Assembly (NCBI RefSeq): GCF_016862395.1
Contig: NZ_BOMW01000001.1
Coordinates: 1 to 39,110, forward strand
Direction of reading: 5' to 3'
Origin: Actinoplanes siamensis
GTDB taxonomy: Bacteria; Actinomycetota; Actinomycetes; Mycobacteriales; Micromonosporaceae
DNA length: 39,110 nucleotides
The translations under genes and the position numbers were made by a program. Below, in pieces: positions 7,404 through 15,938 of this stretch. Position 1 is the first letter of the stretch. Each line of letters starts with the position of its first letter. A model generated the notes under the pieces. That model had not been told where the DNA came from. It worked only from the letters and a program-made list of their open reading frames with translations, and did no database searches.

Positions 7404-8561
7404 ATGCGAGACGCCGTCATCGTCGACGCGGTACGCACCCCGCTGGCCAAGGGCAAGCCGAGCGGCGCCTACGCCGGCATCCACCCGGTCGAGCTGCACG
7501 CCCACGTGCTGCGCACGCTCGCCGCCCGGGTACCCGGCCTCGACCCGGCCGACATCGACGACGTGATCGGCGGGACGGTCGGCCAGGCGGGGGAGCAGTC
7601 CTGCAACACCACCCGGCTCGCGGCGCTGGCCGCCGGCTTCCCCGAGTCGGTGCCCGGCGTGACCGTGGACCGCCAGTGCGGCAGCAGCCAGCAGGCGATC
7701 AGCTTCGCCGCGCAGGGTGTCGTCTCCGGAGCCTACGACCTGGTCGTCGCGTCCGGTGTGGAGTCGATGTCGCGGGTGCCGATCGGCAGCCAGACGCTGG
7801 GTCGCGACCCGGGCGGCCCGCTGATCGCCGAGCGCTACCCCGGCGGGCTGATCCCGCAGGGCGTGGCCGCGGAGCTGATCGCCCGCACCTGGGCGCTGAC
7901 CCGCACCCAGCTCGACGACTTCGCCCTGCTCAGCCACCAGAAGGCGGCGCGGGCCGAGGTGGCGGCGCAACTTGCGCCGATCACCGGCCTGCACACCGAC
8001 GAGACGGTACGCCCGGACGCGAATCGGCAGGCGATGGCCGCCCTGCGCCCGGCCTTCGCCGACGCCCGCTGGGAGCGGCGGTTCGGCGCGATCGACTGGA
8101 AGGTGACGGCCGGCAACTCCAGCCCGGTCAACGACGGCGCCGCCGCCGTGCTGATCACCACCAGCGACAACGCGGCCCGGCACGGCTGGCGCCCGCGCGC
8201 ACGCATCCACACCGCGGTGGCCGTCGGCGACGACCCGATCCACATGTTGACCGGCATCATCCCGGCCACCGCCAAGGTGCTGCGCCGGGCCGGCCTGACC
8301 CTGGCCGACATCGACGCGTTCGAGGTCAACGAGGCGTTCTCCGCGGTAGTGCTGGCCTGGCTGGCCGAGACCGGCGCCGACCCGGCCCGGGTCAACGTCG
8401 ACGGCGGCGCGATCGCGATCGGGCATCCGCTCGGCGCCAGCGGCGCCCGCCTGGCCACTACGCTGCTCGGTGTGCTGGAACGCACCGGCGGCCGGTACGG
8501 CCTGCAGACCATGTGCGAGGCCGGCGGCACCGCCAACGCGACGATCATCGAACGCCTGTAA
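7404..8561 (+). CDS. Thiolase (acetyl-CoA C-acyltransferase)
   Basis: A 385-residue thiolase of normal length with every catalytic element present: nucleophilic Cys92 in DRQCGSSQQA, NEAF at 309-312, His341 in GGAIAIGHPLGASGAR, and the proton-donating Cys371 in CEAGG. It cleaves 3-ketoacyl-CoA to acetyl-CoA and a shortened acyl-CoA, or runs the reverse condensation. The ATG at 7404 follows GGGAGGA with about 5 nt spacing. It is probably transcribed with the thioesterase 62 bp downstream and controlled by the divergent TetR protein. Whether it acts in beta-oxidation or in a specialised acid or steroid pathway cannot be told from the sequence. Confidence 0.93.
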   Translation: MRDAVIVDAVRTPLAKGKPSGAYAGIHPVELHAHVLRTLAARVPGLDPADIDDVIGGTVGQAGEQSCNTTRLAALAAGFPESVPGVTVDRQCGSSQQAISFAAQGVVSGAYDLVVASGVESMSRVPIGSQTLGRDPGGPLIAERYPGGLIPQGVAAELIARTWALTRTQLDDFALLSHQKAARAEVAAQLAPITGLHTDETVRPDANRQAMAALRPAFADARWERRFGAIDWKVTAGNSSPVNDGAAAVLITTSDNAARHGWRPRARIHTAVAVGDDPIHMLTGIIPATAKVLRRAGLTLADIDAFEVNEAFSAVVLAWLAETGADPARVNVDGGAIAIGHPLGASGARLATTLLGVLERTGGRYGLQTMCEAGGTANATIIERL

Positions 8562-8623
8562 CGCGCCCCACGGCCGGCGCCCACCGCGAGGCGCGGATGC
8601 ACCCGGCCACTTAGGGTGATCGG

Positions 8624-9418
8624 ATGCAGAGCTTCCCGGAGGCGACCGCCGTCCGCCCCAGCGCCGACGGTTACACCGCCGATCTCGACCCGCAGTGGGC
8701 CGTCGGCGACAAACTCCACGGCGGCTACCTGATGGCCGTGACCGCCCGCGCGGTCATGGCGGCCGCCGACGATCACCCGCACCCGATCGCGATGACCACC
8801 ACTTTCCTGCGCCCGCCCCAGCCCGGAGCGGCCACCGTCGCGGTGGAGCTGCTGCGCGCCGGCCGCGGCAGCGCCCAGTATCGTGCCCGCCTCACCCAGG
8901 CCGGCCGGCCGTGCGCCGAGTCGCTGGTCACCCAGGGCCGGCTCGACGACGCCGCGCCCTGGTGGAGCGGCCTGCCGGTGCCGGACCTGCCGGCCGAGGA
9001 CGACTGCCACCTGCTGCCGGCCAACCCGCCGGGCGCCGGCTTCCCGGTGCACCTGCTCGATGTCGTCGAGCACCGCCTGGACCCGAACTGCCTCACCTTC
9101 GCGGTCGGCCACCCGGCCACGACCGGCCAGGTCAGCGGCTACCTGCGGCTGGCCAGCGGCGCGGACTGGGATCCGCTGAGCCTGCTGATCGCGCTCGACC
9201 CGACCCCGCCGATCTCGCTGACGCTGGGCATCCGGGGCTGGGCTCCCACCATCACGCTCACCGCCTACCTGCGGCGGCTGCCGGCCCCCGGGCCGCTGCG
9301 CATGACCATGCAGGCCGCCGAGGTGACCGGCGGCCGGATGGACGAGACGGCCCTGCTCTGGGATGCCAAGGGAGCGCTGGTCGCGCAGGCGACGCAGCTC
9401 GCGGCCGTGCGCCCCTGA
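8624..9418 (+). CDS. Double-hotdog acyl-CoA thioesterase family protein
   Basis: A 264-residue protein fitting the two-hotdog TesB-like thioesterase family. The N-terminal half carries GDKLHGGYLMAVTARAVMAAA, the typical hotdog helix with HGG, followed by MTTTFLRPPQPG. The second half repeats the fold, with the strands ending in ALLWDAKGALVAQATQLAAVRP. It probably hydrolyses acyl-CoA esters in the cytoplasm, a sensible partner for the thiolase upstream: together they would degrade or release acyl chains under the same TetR control. It ends just before a strong hairpin at 9453-9481. Confidence 0.85.
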   Translation: MQSFPEATAVRPSADGYTADLDPQWAVGDKLHGGYLMAVTARAVMAAADDHPHPIAMTTTFLRPPQPGAATVAVELLRAGRGSAQYRARLTQAGRPCAESLVTQGRLDDAAPWWSGLPVPDLPAEDDCHLLPANPPGAGFPVHLLDVVEHRLDPNCLTFAVGHPATTGQVSGYLRLASGADWDPLSLLIALDPTPPISLTLGIRGWAPTITLTAYLRRLPAPGPLRMTMQAAEVTGGRMDETALLWDAKGALVAQATQLAAVRP

Positions 9419-9452
9419 GAATCGTTCAGCTGGTACGACGCTGCGCGGCCAC

Positions 9453-9481
9453 GCCGTGGCCGGGTGACACCCGGCCACGGC
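9453..9481. terminator. GC-rich hairpin terminator
   Basis: Fourteen-base arms beginning GCCGTGGCCGGGTG at 9453 are complementary across a single central base; the real loop would be about 5 nt. It lies 34 bp after the thioesterase stop and also faces the end of the convergent peptidase gene. There is no U-tract, as is common in actinobacteria. Confidence 0.7.
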
Positions 9482-9532
9482 AGGCACCCGTGCGGCCGCG
9501 CGGCGCGGACCGGACGCACCAGCACACGATGA

Positions 9533-9574
9533 GAGCCGCGGCAGAGCCTGGGGGAGCAGGCCACGCCGCGGCTC
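9533..9574. terminator. Second hairpin, downstream of the M1 peptidase
   Basis: GAGCCGCGGC at 9533-9542 pairs with GCCGCGGCTC at 9565-9574, and an inner CCTG/CAGG can extend the stem. It sits 16 bp past the peptidase stop codon on the minus strand, so it likely ends that transcript. Confidence 0.65.
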
Positions 9575-9590
9575 GTAGCACCGGAACAGG

Positions 9591-11087
9591 TCAGTGCTCG
9601 CCGAGCAGCTGGTGTGTCCGGTTGATCGTGGCCCACGACTTCGGCGCGACCGGCGCGGCCTTGGCCGAGTGGGCCGCCACCGAGGCCAGGGCCGGCTTGG
9701 ACGGCGTGTAGAGCCACGCCTGGAACAGCGCGTCCAGGTCCTTGCCGGAGATCTTCTCGGCCAGCGCGGTGAACTCCGCGGTGGTCGCGTTGCCGTACTT
9801 CTTCTGCGCCACCCAGGTGCGCACGATCTCGAAGAAGTCGTCGTCGCCGACGGCCAGGCGCAGCTGGTGCAGCGTCAGCGCCCCGCGGTCGTAGACGGCG
9901 TCACCGAACAACTGCGCCACACCCGGGTCGGCCGGGGCGGTGGTCCAGATCGCCGCGTCGTCCGGGTACGACGAGTACACGTAGTCGAAGATCTCCTGCG
10001 CGGTGCCCTCGTCGTTCTTCTCCGACCACAGCCACTCGGCGTAGCTGGCGAAGCCCTCGTTGAGCCAGATGTTCTGCCAGGTGCGCACCGACACCGAGTC
10101 GCCGAACCACTGGTGGGCGTTCTCGTGGGCGACGACATAGGTGTTGGAGCCGCGCCGGAAGAACCCGGCCGAGTAGTTCGGGCGGGTCTGGTTCTCCAGC
10201 GCGAACGTCAGCGTGTCGGGCGGCGCGACCACGCCGCCGCGGGCCTCGAACGGGAACGGCCCGAACACCGTCGACTCCCAGTCGGTGACCTCGGCGGTGC
10301 GTTCGACGCTGGCCTGCGCGGCGTCCCGCAAGTCCGGGCTCAGCAGCTGCGAGTACGCGTTGTAGACCGGTGACCCGTCGGCGGTGGTGTCCTGGGTGAT
10401 GTCGTACTGGCCGACGGTCAGGAACGTCAGGTACGTGGCCTGCGGCTTCAGCGACCGCCAGCTCCACCGGGTGTAGCCGAGCGTCTCACGTACCGGCGGG
10501 CGCGGCTGCACCCCGTTGCTGATCGCTTCGAGCCCGTCGGGCACCGACACCGACACGTCGAAGGTCGCCTTGTCCGCCGGGTGGTCGTTGCTCGGGTACC
10601 ACCACCAGGCGATCTCCGGCTCACCCACGGCCAGGGCGCCGTCCGGGGTGCGGATCCACGCGGTGTATCCGGCGGCGACCTTGCTGGACGGCACACCGGA
10701 GTACTGCACCACGACGGTCAGCGCGCCGCCGGCGGCGACCGTGCGGGCCGGCGTGACGACCAGCTCGTGATCGCCCTGCCGGGAGAACGCCGCCGGCCTG
10801 TTGTTCACCAGCACCGACGACACGTCCAGGACGAAGTCCAGGTTGAACCGGCTCAGGTCCTGCGTGGCGGTGGCCAAAATGGTCGTGGTGCCGGTGAGCC
10901 GGTCCGTGCTCGGGGTGTAGCGCAGGCGGATGTCGTAGTGGGAGACGTCGTACCCGCCGTTGCCGTAATCCGGGTAGTACGCGTCGCCGATCCCCGGCGC
11001 TGCGGGCGCCGGCGCGGCCTGGGCGGCCACACCGGTCCCGGCGAGCGTCAACGCTGTGGCGAGGGTGGCCACGAGCAGTCGTCGCAC
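9591..11087 (-). CDS. Secreted M1-family metallopeptidase
   Basis: A 498-residue exported zinc peptidase. The signal peptide is MRRLLVATLATALTLAGTGVAAQA with an AQA-AP cleavage site. The zinc motif is HENAH at 321-325 (HExxH) followed 18 residues later by NEG (Glu344), the third ligand, in the M1 pattern. ALENQ, near residue 296, matches the GxMEN-type substrate-binding exopeptidase strand only loosely. It is shorter than intracellular PepN (about 850), as expected for the secreted form lacking the large C-terminal helical domain. The GTG at 11087 has AAAGGAG 7 nt upstream. The role is likely extracellular peptide degradation. Confidence 0.9.
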   Translation of the reverse strand: MRRLLVATLATALTLAGTGVAAQAAPAPAAPGIGDAYYPDYGNGGYDVSHYDIRLRYTPSTDRLTGTTTILATATQDLSRFNLDFVLDVSSVLVNNRPAAFSRQGDHELVVTPARTVAAGGALTVVVQYSGVPSSKVAAGYTAWIRTPDGALAVGEPEIAWWWYPSNDHPADKATFDVSVSVPDGLEAISNGVQPRPPVRETLGYTRWSWRSLKPQATYLTFLTVGQYDITQDTTADGSPVYNAYSQLLSPDLRDAAQASVERTAEVTDWESTVFGPFPFEARGGVVAPPDTLTFALENQTRPNYSAGFFRRGSNTYVVAHENAHQWFGDSVSVRTWQNIWLNEGFASYAEWLWSEKNDEGTAQEIFDYVYSSYPDDAAIWTTAPADPGVAQLFGDAVYDRGALTLHQLRLAVGDDDFFEIVRTWVAQKKYGNATTAEFTALAEKISGKDLDALFQAWLYTPSKPALASVAAHSAKAAPVAPKSWATINRTHQLLGEH

Positions 11088-11165
11088 AGTCGAACTCCTT
11101 TCGACTTGGTTGGCAGTCCGCCGTAACCTATCGAAGAACCTCGACCGATTTGTAAAATGGCGCGT

Positions 11166-12122
11166 TTACGTCAGTGAATGTGTGGCGATCGGCCCGAACC
11201 AGGCCAGCGCCTGCCCGTGCCCGCGCACCCAGGCCAGCGGCTCACCGTCGAGAGTCAGCACGTTGTGCAGCGCCTCGGACGGCGGCGCCGGCAACCGGTG
11301 TCCGGGACCGATCAGCCTCGGGCTGTCCACGGCGACCCAGTGCCCGCGCAGCGCGCGCACGGTGTCGACGAACGCCTGCGGGTCGGGCAGCTGGTACAGC
11401 ATCGACGTGTGGTAAACCACCAGCGTCGCGTCCCGCGGCGCCCGCGCGGCCAGGGCCGGCAGGTCGGTGACCGCGTCGCCGCGCACCAACAGCGGCGGGT
11501 CCCTGCGGACCACCTCGACGGCCTGACGCAACCGCTCGCGCCGGTGCCCGTGTTCCGGCCAGATCAGCGCGTCCAGCCAGGCGACGTCGTCCGGGTCGCT
11601 CACGTCCAGCGGGTTGAGGTCGAGCCCGGCGCGCCAGATCACCCGCGGCAGCCGGGCCGGCGGGATCAACCCGGTCGCGGCGCAGTCCAGCAGCGGCGCG
11701 CCGGCGCCGACCGTGCGGGTGCCGTAGCGGTAGGCGTACCGGTCCGGGTACAGGCACAGACCGGCGGACGCGCCGACGTCGATCAGCGCGAGCGGCTGCG
11801 GCAGGCCCGCCAACACCGGCAGCAGCGCCGCGCACCGGCCCACCTCGTTGGTCTGGGTGGCGCGGACCAGCATCTGCGCGGCGATCCCGGCCCACTGATC
11901 GAGCACGAACCCGCGGAAGGCGGCCGGGTCGGTGACCGGGCCGCCGAGCAGCCGGACCACCGCGAACAGCAGGTTCGGCTGCTGCTTGGGCGCGGGCAGC
12001 GTGGCCAGCCGGTCGAGCAGGTCGGCGTCGGACGCGACGTGGCAGGCCAGGCGCTCGTAGGTCGGGGACACGCCTCGCGCCTCACGCTCGGCGAACCGCA
12101 GGTACTCATCGGCGACGGTCAC
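11166..12122 (-). CDS. DUF2332 family protein
   Basis: A 318-residue protein matching the actinobacterial DUF2332 family: an N-terminal helical part (EYLRFAEREARGVSPTYERLA), then the characteristic LIDVGASAGLCLYPDRYAY around residue 120, which looks like a nucleotide- or SAM-type glycine loop, then RAGLDLNPLDVSDPDD and VVYHTSMLYQL. The biochemical function is not established. The start is GTG at 12122, with only a weak ribosome binding site. It ends 78 bp upstream of the peptidase start on the same strand; a shared transcript is possible but the peptidase has its own strong ribosome binding site. Confidence 0.85.
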   Translation of the reverse strand: MTVADEYLRFAEREARGVSPTYERLACHVASDADLLDRLATLPAPKQQPNLLFAVVRLLGGPVTDPAAFRGFVLDQWAGIAAQMLVRATQTNEVGRCAALLPVLAGLPQPLALIDVGASAGLCLYPDRYAYRYGTRTVGAGAPLLDCAATGLIPPARLPRVIWRAGLDLNPLDVSDPDDVAWLDALIWPEHGHRRERLRQAVEVVRRDPPLLVRGDAVTDLPALAARAPRDATLVVYHTSMLYQLPDPQAFVDTVRALRGHWVAVDSPRLIGPGHRLPAPPSEALHNVLTLDGEPLAWVRGHGQALAWFGPIATHSLT

Positions 12123-12207
12123 TGCCGCATCATCTCAGAAGCACAGCAGTGCGACGCGGCCGGAAAACCGCTCGACCACGGTGATCCGGCACACCAGGAT
12201 CCGACTC

Positions 12208-12345
12208 ATGCCCACGTTCGAGGATCCGGTCGCCGATGGCGCGACCGTACCGCTGCCGTTCGTGCCGACTCGTTCGACCTGGTCCGAAGGACCGTTCGTC
12301 GCCCACTCCCGCCGGTTCCTGATCGAGGCACGCCGCAACCGATGA
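12208..12345 (+). CDS. Possible 45-residue small protein
   Basis: An ATG-to-TGA frame with about 80% G/C third positions, high for chance, encodes a hydrophilic peptide starting MPTFEDPVADGATVPLPFV and ending in RRFLIEARRNR. AGGA lies about 8 nt before the ATG. No family is recognised. It fills the gap between DUF2332 and the VOC gene and runs opposite to both. It may be a small gene or the tail of a lost one. Confidence 0.3.
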   Translation: MPTFEDPVADGATVPLPFVPTRSTWSEGPFVAHSRRFLIEARRNR

Positions 12346-12376
12346 ACCGCGGGTAGCACCGTGCCGGTCGTGGCCG

Positions 12377-12405
12377 CGGGGCCGGCCCCCCGGGAGCCGG
12401 CCCCG
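12377..12405. terminator. Hairpin terminator downstream of the VOC gene
   Basis: CGGGGCCGGC at 12377-12386 pairs with GCCGGCCCCG at 12396-12405. It lies 30 bp beyond the VOC stop on the minus strand. A run of nine C (12417-12425) lies between stop and hairpin. Confidence 0.6.
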
Positions 12406-12434
12406 GAGCGGCCGGGCCCCCCCCCGCCGCACGG

Positions 12435-13142
12435 TCAGCGCGCCGGGGGACGGGCGGTGACGCAGTACTCCCGGCCGGCCGGATCGCGCAGCGTCGTCCA
12501 CGCGCCGGGCACCCGGCGCACCACCGTGGCGCCCAACTGCTCGTGCCGGGCCACCTCGGCCGGCACGTCGGCACACGCCAGATCCACATGCACCCCGGGC
12601 GGGCCCGCGTCGATACGCTGCAACAGCAGCCGCATCGGGATCGGCGCCGGCGCCAACAGCCGCTCGAACTGCGGCGCGTCCGGCACCGGATCGTGCTCCC
12701 ACCCGGTCACCGCACGCCAGAACGCGGTCTCCGCCGCATACGACCCGGCCGGAATGTCCAGACACAACTGATCGGCCACCCGGGCCGCCCCGCCCGGCGC
12801 GGTCCGCTCACCCTTCCACGCAACCAGGCAGAACACGATCCCGGCCGGCGAGCGCAGCACCACGATCTCGTCATCGCGCCACACCTGCGCGGCCCCGCGC
12901 AGCGCACCCGCGGCCTCGAACGGATCGTCCACGTGCAGATCCAGATGCCCGCGCGCCGGCGGATCACCCACCACCTGCACCCGCAGCGTCGCATCCCCGG
13001 ACGGCGGCTGCAGCGTGGCGAACGTGCCGTCCCCGCGCCGCACCGACAACGTCGTCCCGGTCACCGCCAGCCAGAACCGCTCCGCCACCGACGCGTCCGC
13101 GGGCGGCGTGTCCAGGAACCCGGTCACCCAGCGCACCCTCAT
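12435..13142 (-). CDS. Two-domain VOC (glyoxalase-like) protein
   Basis: A 235-residue protein with two vicinal-oxygen-chelate modules in tandem. The first begins RWVTGFLDTPPADASVAERFWLAVTG and ends with SPAGIVFCLVAW. The second begins DQLCLDIPAGSYAAETAFWRAVTGWE and ends with TTLRDPAGREYCVTARPP. The DP.G.EYC endings are typical of actinobacterial VOC proteins, which include bleomycin-type binding proteins and dioxygenase-like enzymes; the substrate cannot be deduced. Its ATG overlaps the stop of the quinone oxidoreductase by 4 bp (ATGA), so the two are translationally coupled. Confidence 0.85.
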   Translation of the reverse strand: MRVRWVTGFLDTPPADASVAERFWLAVTGTTLSVRRGDGTFATLQPPSGDATLRVQVVGDPPARGHLDLHVDDPFEAAGALRGAAQVWRDDEIVVLRSPAGIVFCLVAWKGERTAPGGAARVADQLCLDIPAGSYAAETAFWRAVTGWEHDPVPDAPQFERLLAPAPIPMRLLLQRIDAGPPGVHVDLACADVPAEVARHEQLGATVVRRVPGAWTTLRDPAGREYCVTARPPAR

Positions 13143-13978
13143 GGCACCAGCACCACCTTCCCGCGGTTCTCCCGCGCCTCGACGATCGCGTGCGCCCGGT
13201 CCGCCTCGGCCAGCGGCAGCCGCGCATGCACCCGCACGTCCAGATCCATCGTCCACAGCCGCCGGCCGTGCTCGGCGTACTCCCGCGGATGGTCACGCGC
13301 GAAGTGCGCCATCGCGAACCCGGTGATCGTCTTCGCCCCGGCGAGCAGATCGTAGGCGGCGACCGTGCCGCCGCCACTGCTGAAATAGATCAGCCGGCCA
13401 CCGGGCCGCACCGCCCCCAGCGCCGCCGGCAGCACGTCACCGCCGGCGCCGTCGAGCACCACGTCCACCGGCTCACCCGCCGCCACGCCGGCATAGGTGC
13501 GCACCTCGTCAGCGCCCAGCCCGTACAGGAAATCGGCTTTGCCCCGGCCCGCCACCGCGACCACCCGCCCCGCGCCACCCTTGCGGGCGGCCTGGACCAG
13601 CAGATGCCCCACCCCGCTGGCCGCCGCCGTGACCAGCACCGACTCACCGGGCCGCAGCGCGGCCGCGGCCAACACGCCCAGCGCCACATGCCCGGAACGC
13701 ACCAACGCCACCGCCCGCACGAACGACGCGTCGTCCGGGATCCGCTCGGCGAACGCCGCCGGCACGGCCACCTCATCGGCATAGGCGCCACCGAACGGCA
13801 ACGCCACCACCCGGTCCCCGACAGCCCACCCGGACACGCCCGGACCGATCCCGATCACCTCACCGGCGACCTCCCCGCCCGGCGCCTCGCCGTTGCGGGC
13901 CCGCCGGATCGCCGGCAGCGTCACCCCGACCGCCCGCACCCGCACCACCAGCTCACCCTCGCCCGCCACCCGATCCAT
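13139..13978 (-). CDS. NADPH:quinone oxidoreductase-like MDR protein, short N-terminus
   Basis: A 279-residue zinc-free medium-chain dehydrogenase/reductase. It starts at GELVVRVRAVGV, then GEVAGEVIGIGPGVSGWAVGDRVVALPFGGAYADEV, the Rossmann motif VLVTAAASGVGHLLVQAARKGG, and DVVLDGAGG. Family members are usually 310-325 residues, so the first 25-30 residues are missing; an in-frame stop just before the ATG (TAG GGT GAT CGC ATG) rules out an upstream extension. AGGGTGA acts as ribosome binding site. It would reduce quinones or enones with NADPH if active. First gene of the pair with the VOC protein. Confidence 0.85.
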   Translation of the reverse strand: MDRVAGEGELVVRVRAVGVTLPAIRRARNGEAPGGEVAGEVIGIGPGVSGWAVGDRVVALPFGGAYADEVAVPAAFAERIPDDASFVRAVALVRSGHVALGVLAAAALRPGESVLVTAAASGVGHLLVQAARKGGAGRVVAVAGRGKADFLYGLGADEVRTYAGVAAGEPVDVVLDGAGGDVLPAALGAVRPGGRLIYFSSGGGTVAAYDLLAGAKTITGFAMAHFARDHPREYAEHGRRLWTMDLDVRVHARLPLAEADRAHAIVEARENRGKVVLVP

Positions 13979-14283
13979 GCGATCACCCTACGGCGACTTT
14001 CCACCGGATCACGGCACACCGGACCGCGCGCCGCGATGCGCCAGCTTCGTCACCGGCAGTCTCGGCGACATCGATACGGGGAGCAGCACCGTGGTGGACG
14101 CCGTACCCGCCGGCCTGGACGGCCGCAGACAGGCCATGATCCTGCCGGCTCAGCGTGACAGATCCGCAGTAAGGGCCCGCGTACCGAGCTTCTCCGGCCC
14201 GGTCACGTTGGATCTGGTCGGCCCGCTGGTCTGGACACGGCCGGGCGAGCAGCACAGCCGCGCGGCCCGGCCGTTGCCGCGGG
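13979..14283. other. Intergenic interval with no recognised gene
   Basis: 305 bp between the oxidoreductase start and the sigma factor stop. It should contain the oxidoreductase promoter. Open frames on both strands give no recognisable protein and no ribosome binding site that decides a start. I see no strong hairpin or repeat. Confidence 0.4.
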
Positions 14284-15474
14284 TCAGGTCAGGCGGGCCG
14301 CGCGCGACTGCAGGTACTGCCGCTCAGGAAGGCTGAGGGTGTGCCGGGCCGCGGTCCGGTATTGCTCCCGCGCCGCCGGTAGGTCGCCCGCCATCTCCAA
14401 CAGGTGCGCGCGTACGGCCGGGACGCGGTGATGCCCGGCCAGCGCGGGATCGTCGGCCACCCTGGCCAGCTCGCCGAGCGCTGCCACCGGGCCGTCGACC
14501 ATGGCGCCGGCGACTATCCCGTTCAGGGTCACCATGGGGCTCGGCGACAGCGCGTGCAGCATCGCGTACAGGATCTGGATCTGCGGCCAATCGGTGAGCT
14601 CGGGCCGCGCCGCCTCGCTGTGGATCGCGGCGATCGCGGCCTGTATCTGCAACGGGCCGAGGCGGCATGTCCGGAGCGCCGCCGTGATGATCTCGACGCC
14701 TTCGGTGATGGCCGCGGCGTCCCAGAGGGTGCGGTCCTGCTCGGCGAGCGGCACGAGGGCGCCGTCCTCGCGGGTCCGCGCCGACCGGCGCGCGTCCGTG
14801 AGCAGCATCAACGCCAGCAGGCCGGCGGTCTCGCCGTCGTCGGCGGGGCGCAGGGACCGCAGTTGCCGGGTCAGTCGCAACGCCTCGGTGGTCAGCTCGG
14901 CGCGGTGCAGCCGCGCGCCCGAACTCGCCGTGTGTCCCTCGTTGAAGATCAGATACAGGGTTTGACGTACGCCGGTGAGCCGCGCACGGAGCTCGTCGGC
15001 CGTCGGCATCGCGAACCGCGCGCCGCTCGCCCTGATCCGCTGCTTGGCCCGGCTGATCCGCTGGCCCACGGTGGCCTGCGGGATCAGCAGCGCCCTCGCG
15101 ACCTCGGCGGTGGTGAGGCCACCGGCCGCGCGCAGCGTCAACGCCACCTGGGAGACGGCGGTGAGGCAGGGGTGACAGCAGAGCAGCAGGAGGGCGAGCT
15201 CGTCGTCACCGCGTACGTCAGGGGCCGGATCCGGTGGCAGCGCCTCGCGCCGCCACCGGGCCGTGTCGCTGCGCAGCAGCTCGATCCGGCGGCGGGAGGC
15301 CACCGTGATCAGCCAGCCGCGCGGGTTGTCCGGAACACCCTCGGCCGGCCACTGCGTGATGGCCGCCAGCAGCGCCTCCTGCACGGCGTCCTCGCACGTG
15401 TCGAAGTCGCCGTAACGGCGGACGACCACAGCGAGGACCTGCGGCACGAGAGCGCGCAGCAGATCCTCCTGCAC
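14284..15474 (-). CDS. ECF42-type RNA polymerase sigma factor
   Basis: About 396 residues from the GTG at 15474. Sigma-2 region: VLAVVVRRYGDFDTCEDAVQEALLAAITQWP, then NPRGWLITVASRRRIELLR. Sigma-4 region: ALTLRAAGGLTTAEVARALLIPQATVGQRISRAKQRIR. The remaining ~220 residues are the long helical, TPR-like extension that marks ECF42 (QTLYLIFNEGHTAS..., PAAREQYRTAARHT). The start is uncertain: a CTG at 15483 lies closer to the GGAGGGGA ribosome binding site. It follows the DGPF gene by 5 bp, the conserved arrangement of this group, which has no membrane anti-sigma partner. The promoter at 15877-15903 carries the ECF42 motif, so the operon should be self-activated. Confidence 0.9.
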   Translation of the reverse strand: MQEDLLRALVPQVLAVVVRRYGDFDTCEDAVQEALLAAITQWPAEGVPDNPRGWLITVASRRRIELLRSDTARWRREALPPDPAPDVRGDDELALLLLCCHPCLTAVSQVALTLRAAGGLTTAEVARALLIPQATVGQRISRAKQRIRASGARFAMPTADELRARLTGVRQTLYLIFNEGHTASSGARLHRAELTTEALRLTRQLRSLRPADDGETAGLLALMLLTDARRSARTREDGALVPLAEQDRTLWDAAAITEGVEIITAALRTCRLGPLQIQAAIAAIHSEAARPELTDWPQIQILYAMLHALSPSPMVTLNGIVAGAMVDGPVAALGELARVADDPALAGHHRVPAVRAHLLEMAGDLPAAREQYRTAARHTLSLPERQYLQSRAARLT

Positions 15475-15479
15475 CGGCG

Positions 15480-15851
15480 TCAGAACTCCCCTCCACTCAT
15501 GTCGAGCACAGGCCGCACCTCGACCTCGGTGTTCACGGCGTCGGGAACCTTGGCCGCCCAGGCGACCGCCTCCTGCATGTTCGGGCAGTCGATCAGATAG
15601 AAACCGGCGAGGTGCTCCTTGACCTCGGCGAACGGCCCGTCCGAAGCGATCGCCTCGCCGTCGCGAACCGACACCCACCTGGCAAGCGAGGGATCCGCCA
15701 GGCCCGCGGAGGCGACATGCACACCCGCCCGCAGCATCTCGGCGTCCAGCTCCCGGTGAGCGCGACCGAACGCGATGCGCTGCTCCTCGGTCATCTGCTC
15801 CCAGACCTCGAGCGTGCGCGGATTGGACTGGATGAGAATCAGGTACTTCAA
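15480..15851 (-). CDS. DGPF-domain (YCII-related) protein, ECF42 partner
   Basis: A 123-residue YCII-related protein carrying the name-giving motif ASDGPFAEVKEHLAGFYLIDC at about residues 68-88 (DGPF, then GFYLIDC). These small proteins are nearly always encoded beside ECF42 sigma factors and are direct targets of them; their activity is not established. The start is a TTG at 15851, supported by AAGGAG 6 nt upstream and the conserved MKYLILI beginning. First gene of the DGPF-sigma operon. Confidence 0.9.
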   Translation of the reverse strand: MKYLILIQSNPRTLEVWEQMTEEQRIAFGRAHRELDAEMLRAGVHVASAGLADPSLARWVSVRDGEAIASDGPFAEVKEHLAGFYLIDCPNMQEAVAWAAKVPDAVNTEVEVRPVLDMSGGEF

Positions 15852-15876
15852 CTTTTTCTCCTTCTCTCACCCAGCA

Positions 15877-15903
15877 TGTCGAAACGGGACACGCGGTTTC
15901 GAC
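15877..15903. promoter_or_regulatory. Bidirectional ECF42-type promoter
   Basis: On the plus strand TGTCGA (15877-15882) is followed after 17 bp by CGAC (15900-15903). On the minus strand CGTCGA is followed after 17 bp by CGAC. The element is the palindrome GTCGAAAC-N10-GTTTCGAC. The reported ECF42 promoter motif is TGTCGA at -35 and CGA/TC at -10. It lies between the divergent DGPF-sigma operon and the SnoaL-like/GyrI-like genes, so one site could drive both. Confidence 0.75.
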
Positions 15904-15938
15904 GTCCCGGACGAAGAGTTTCTCTCCGGAGGTCGGAC

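Noticed and set aside
7835..9487. A 550-codon minus-strand frame over thiolase and thioesterase
   Set aside because: The plus-strand genes have full catalytic motifs; the antisense frame has none.
15475..15870. Sigma factor extended to ATG 15870
   Set aside because: That part of the frame is the shadow of the DGPF gene; family similarity starts near 15474.
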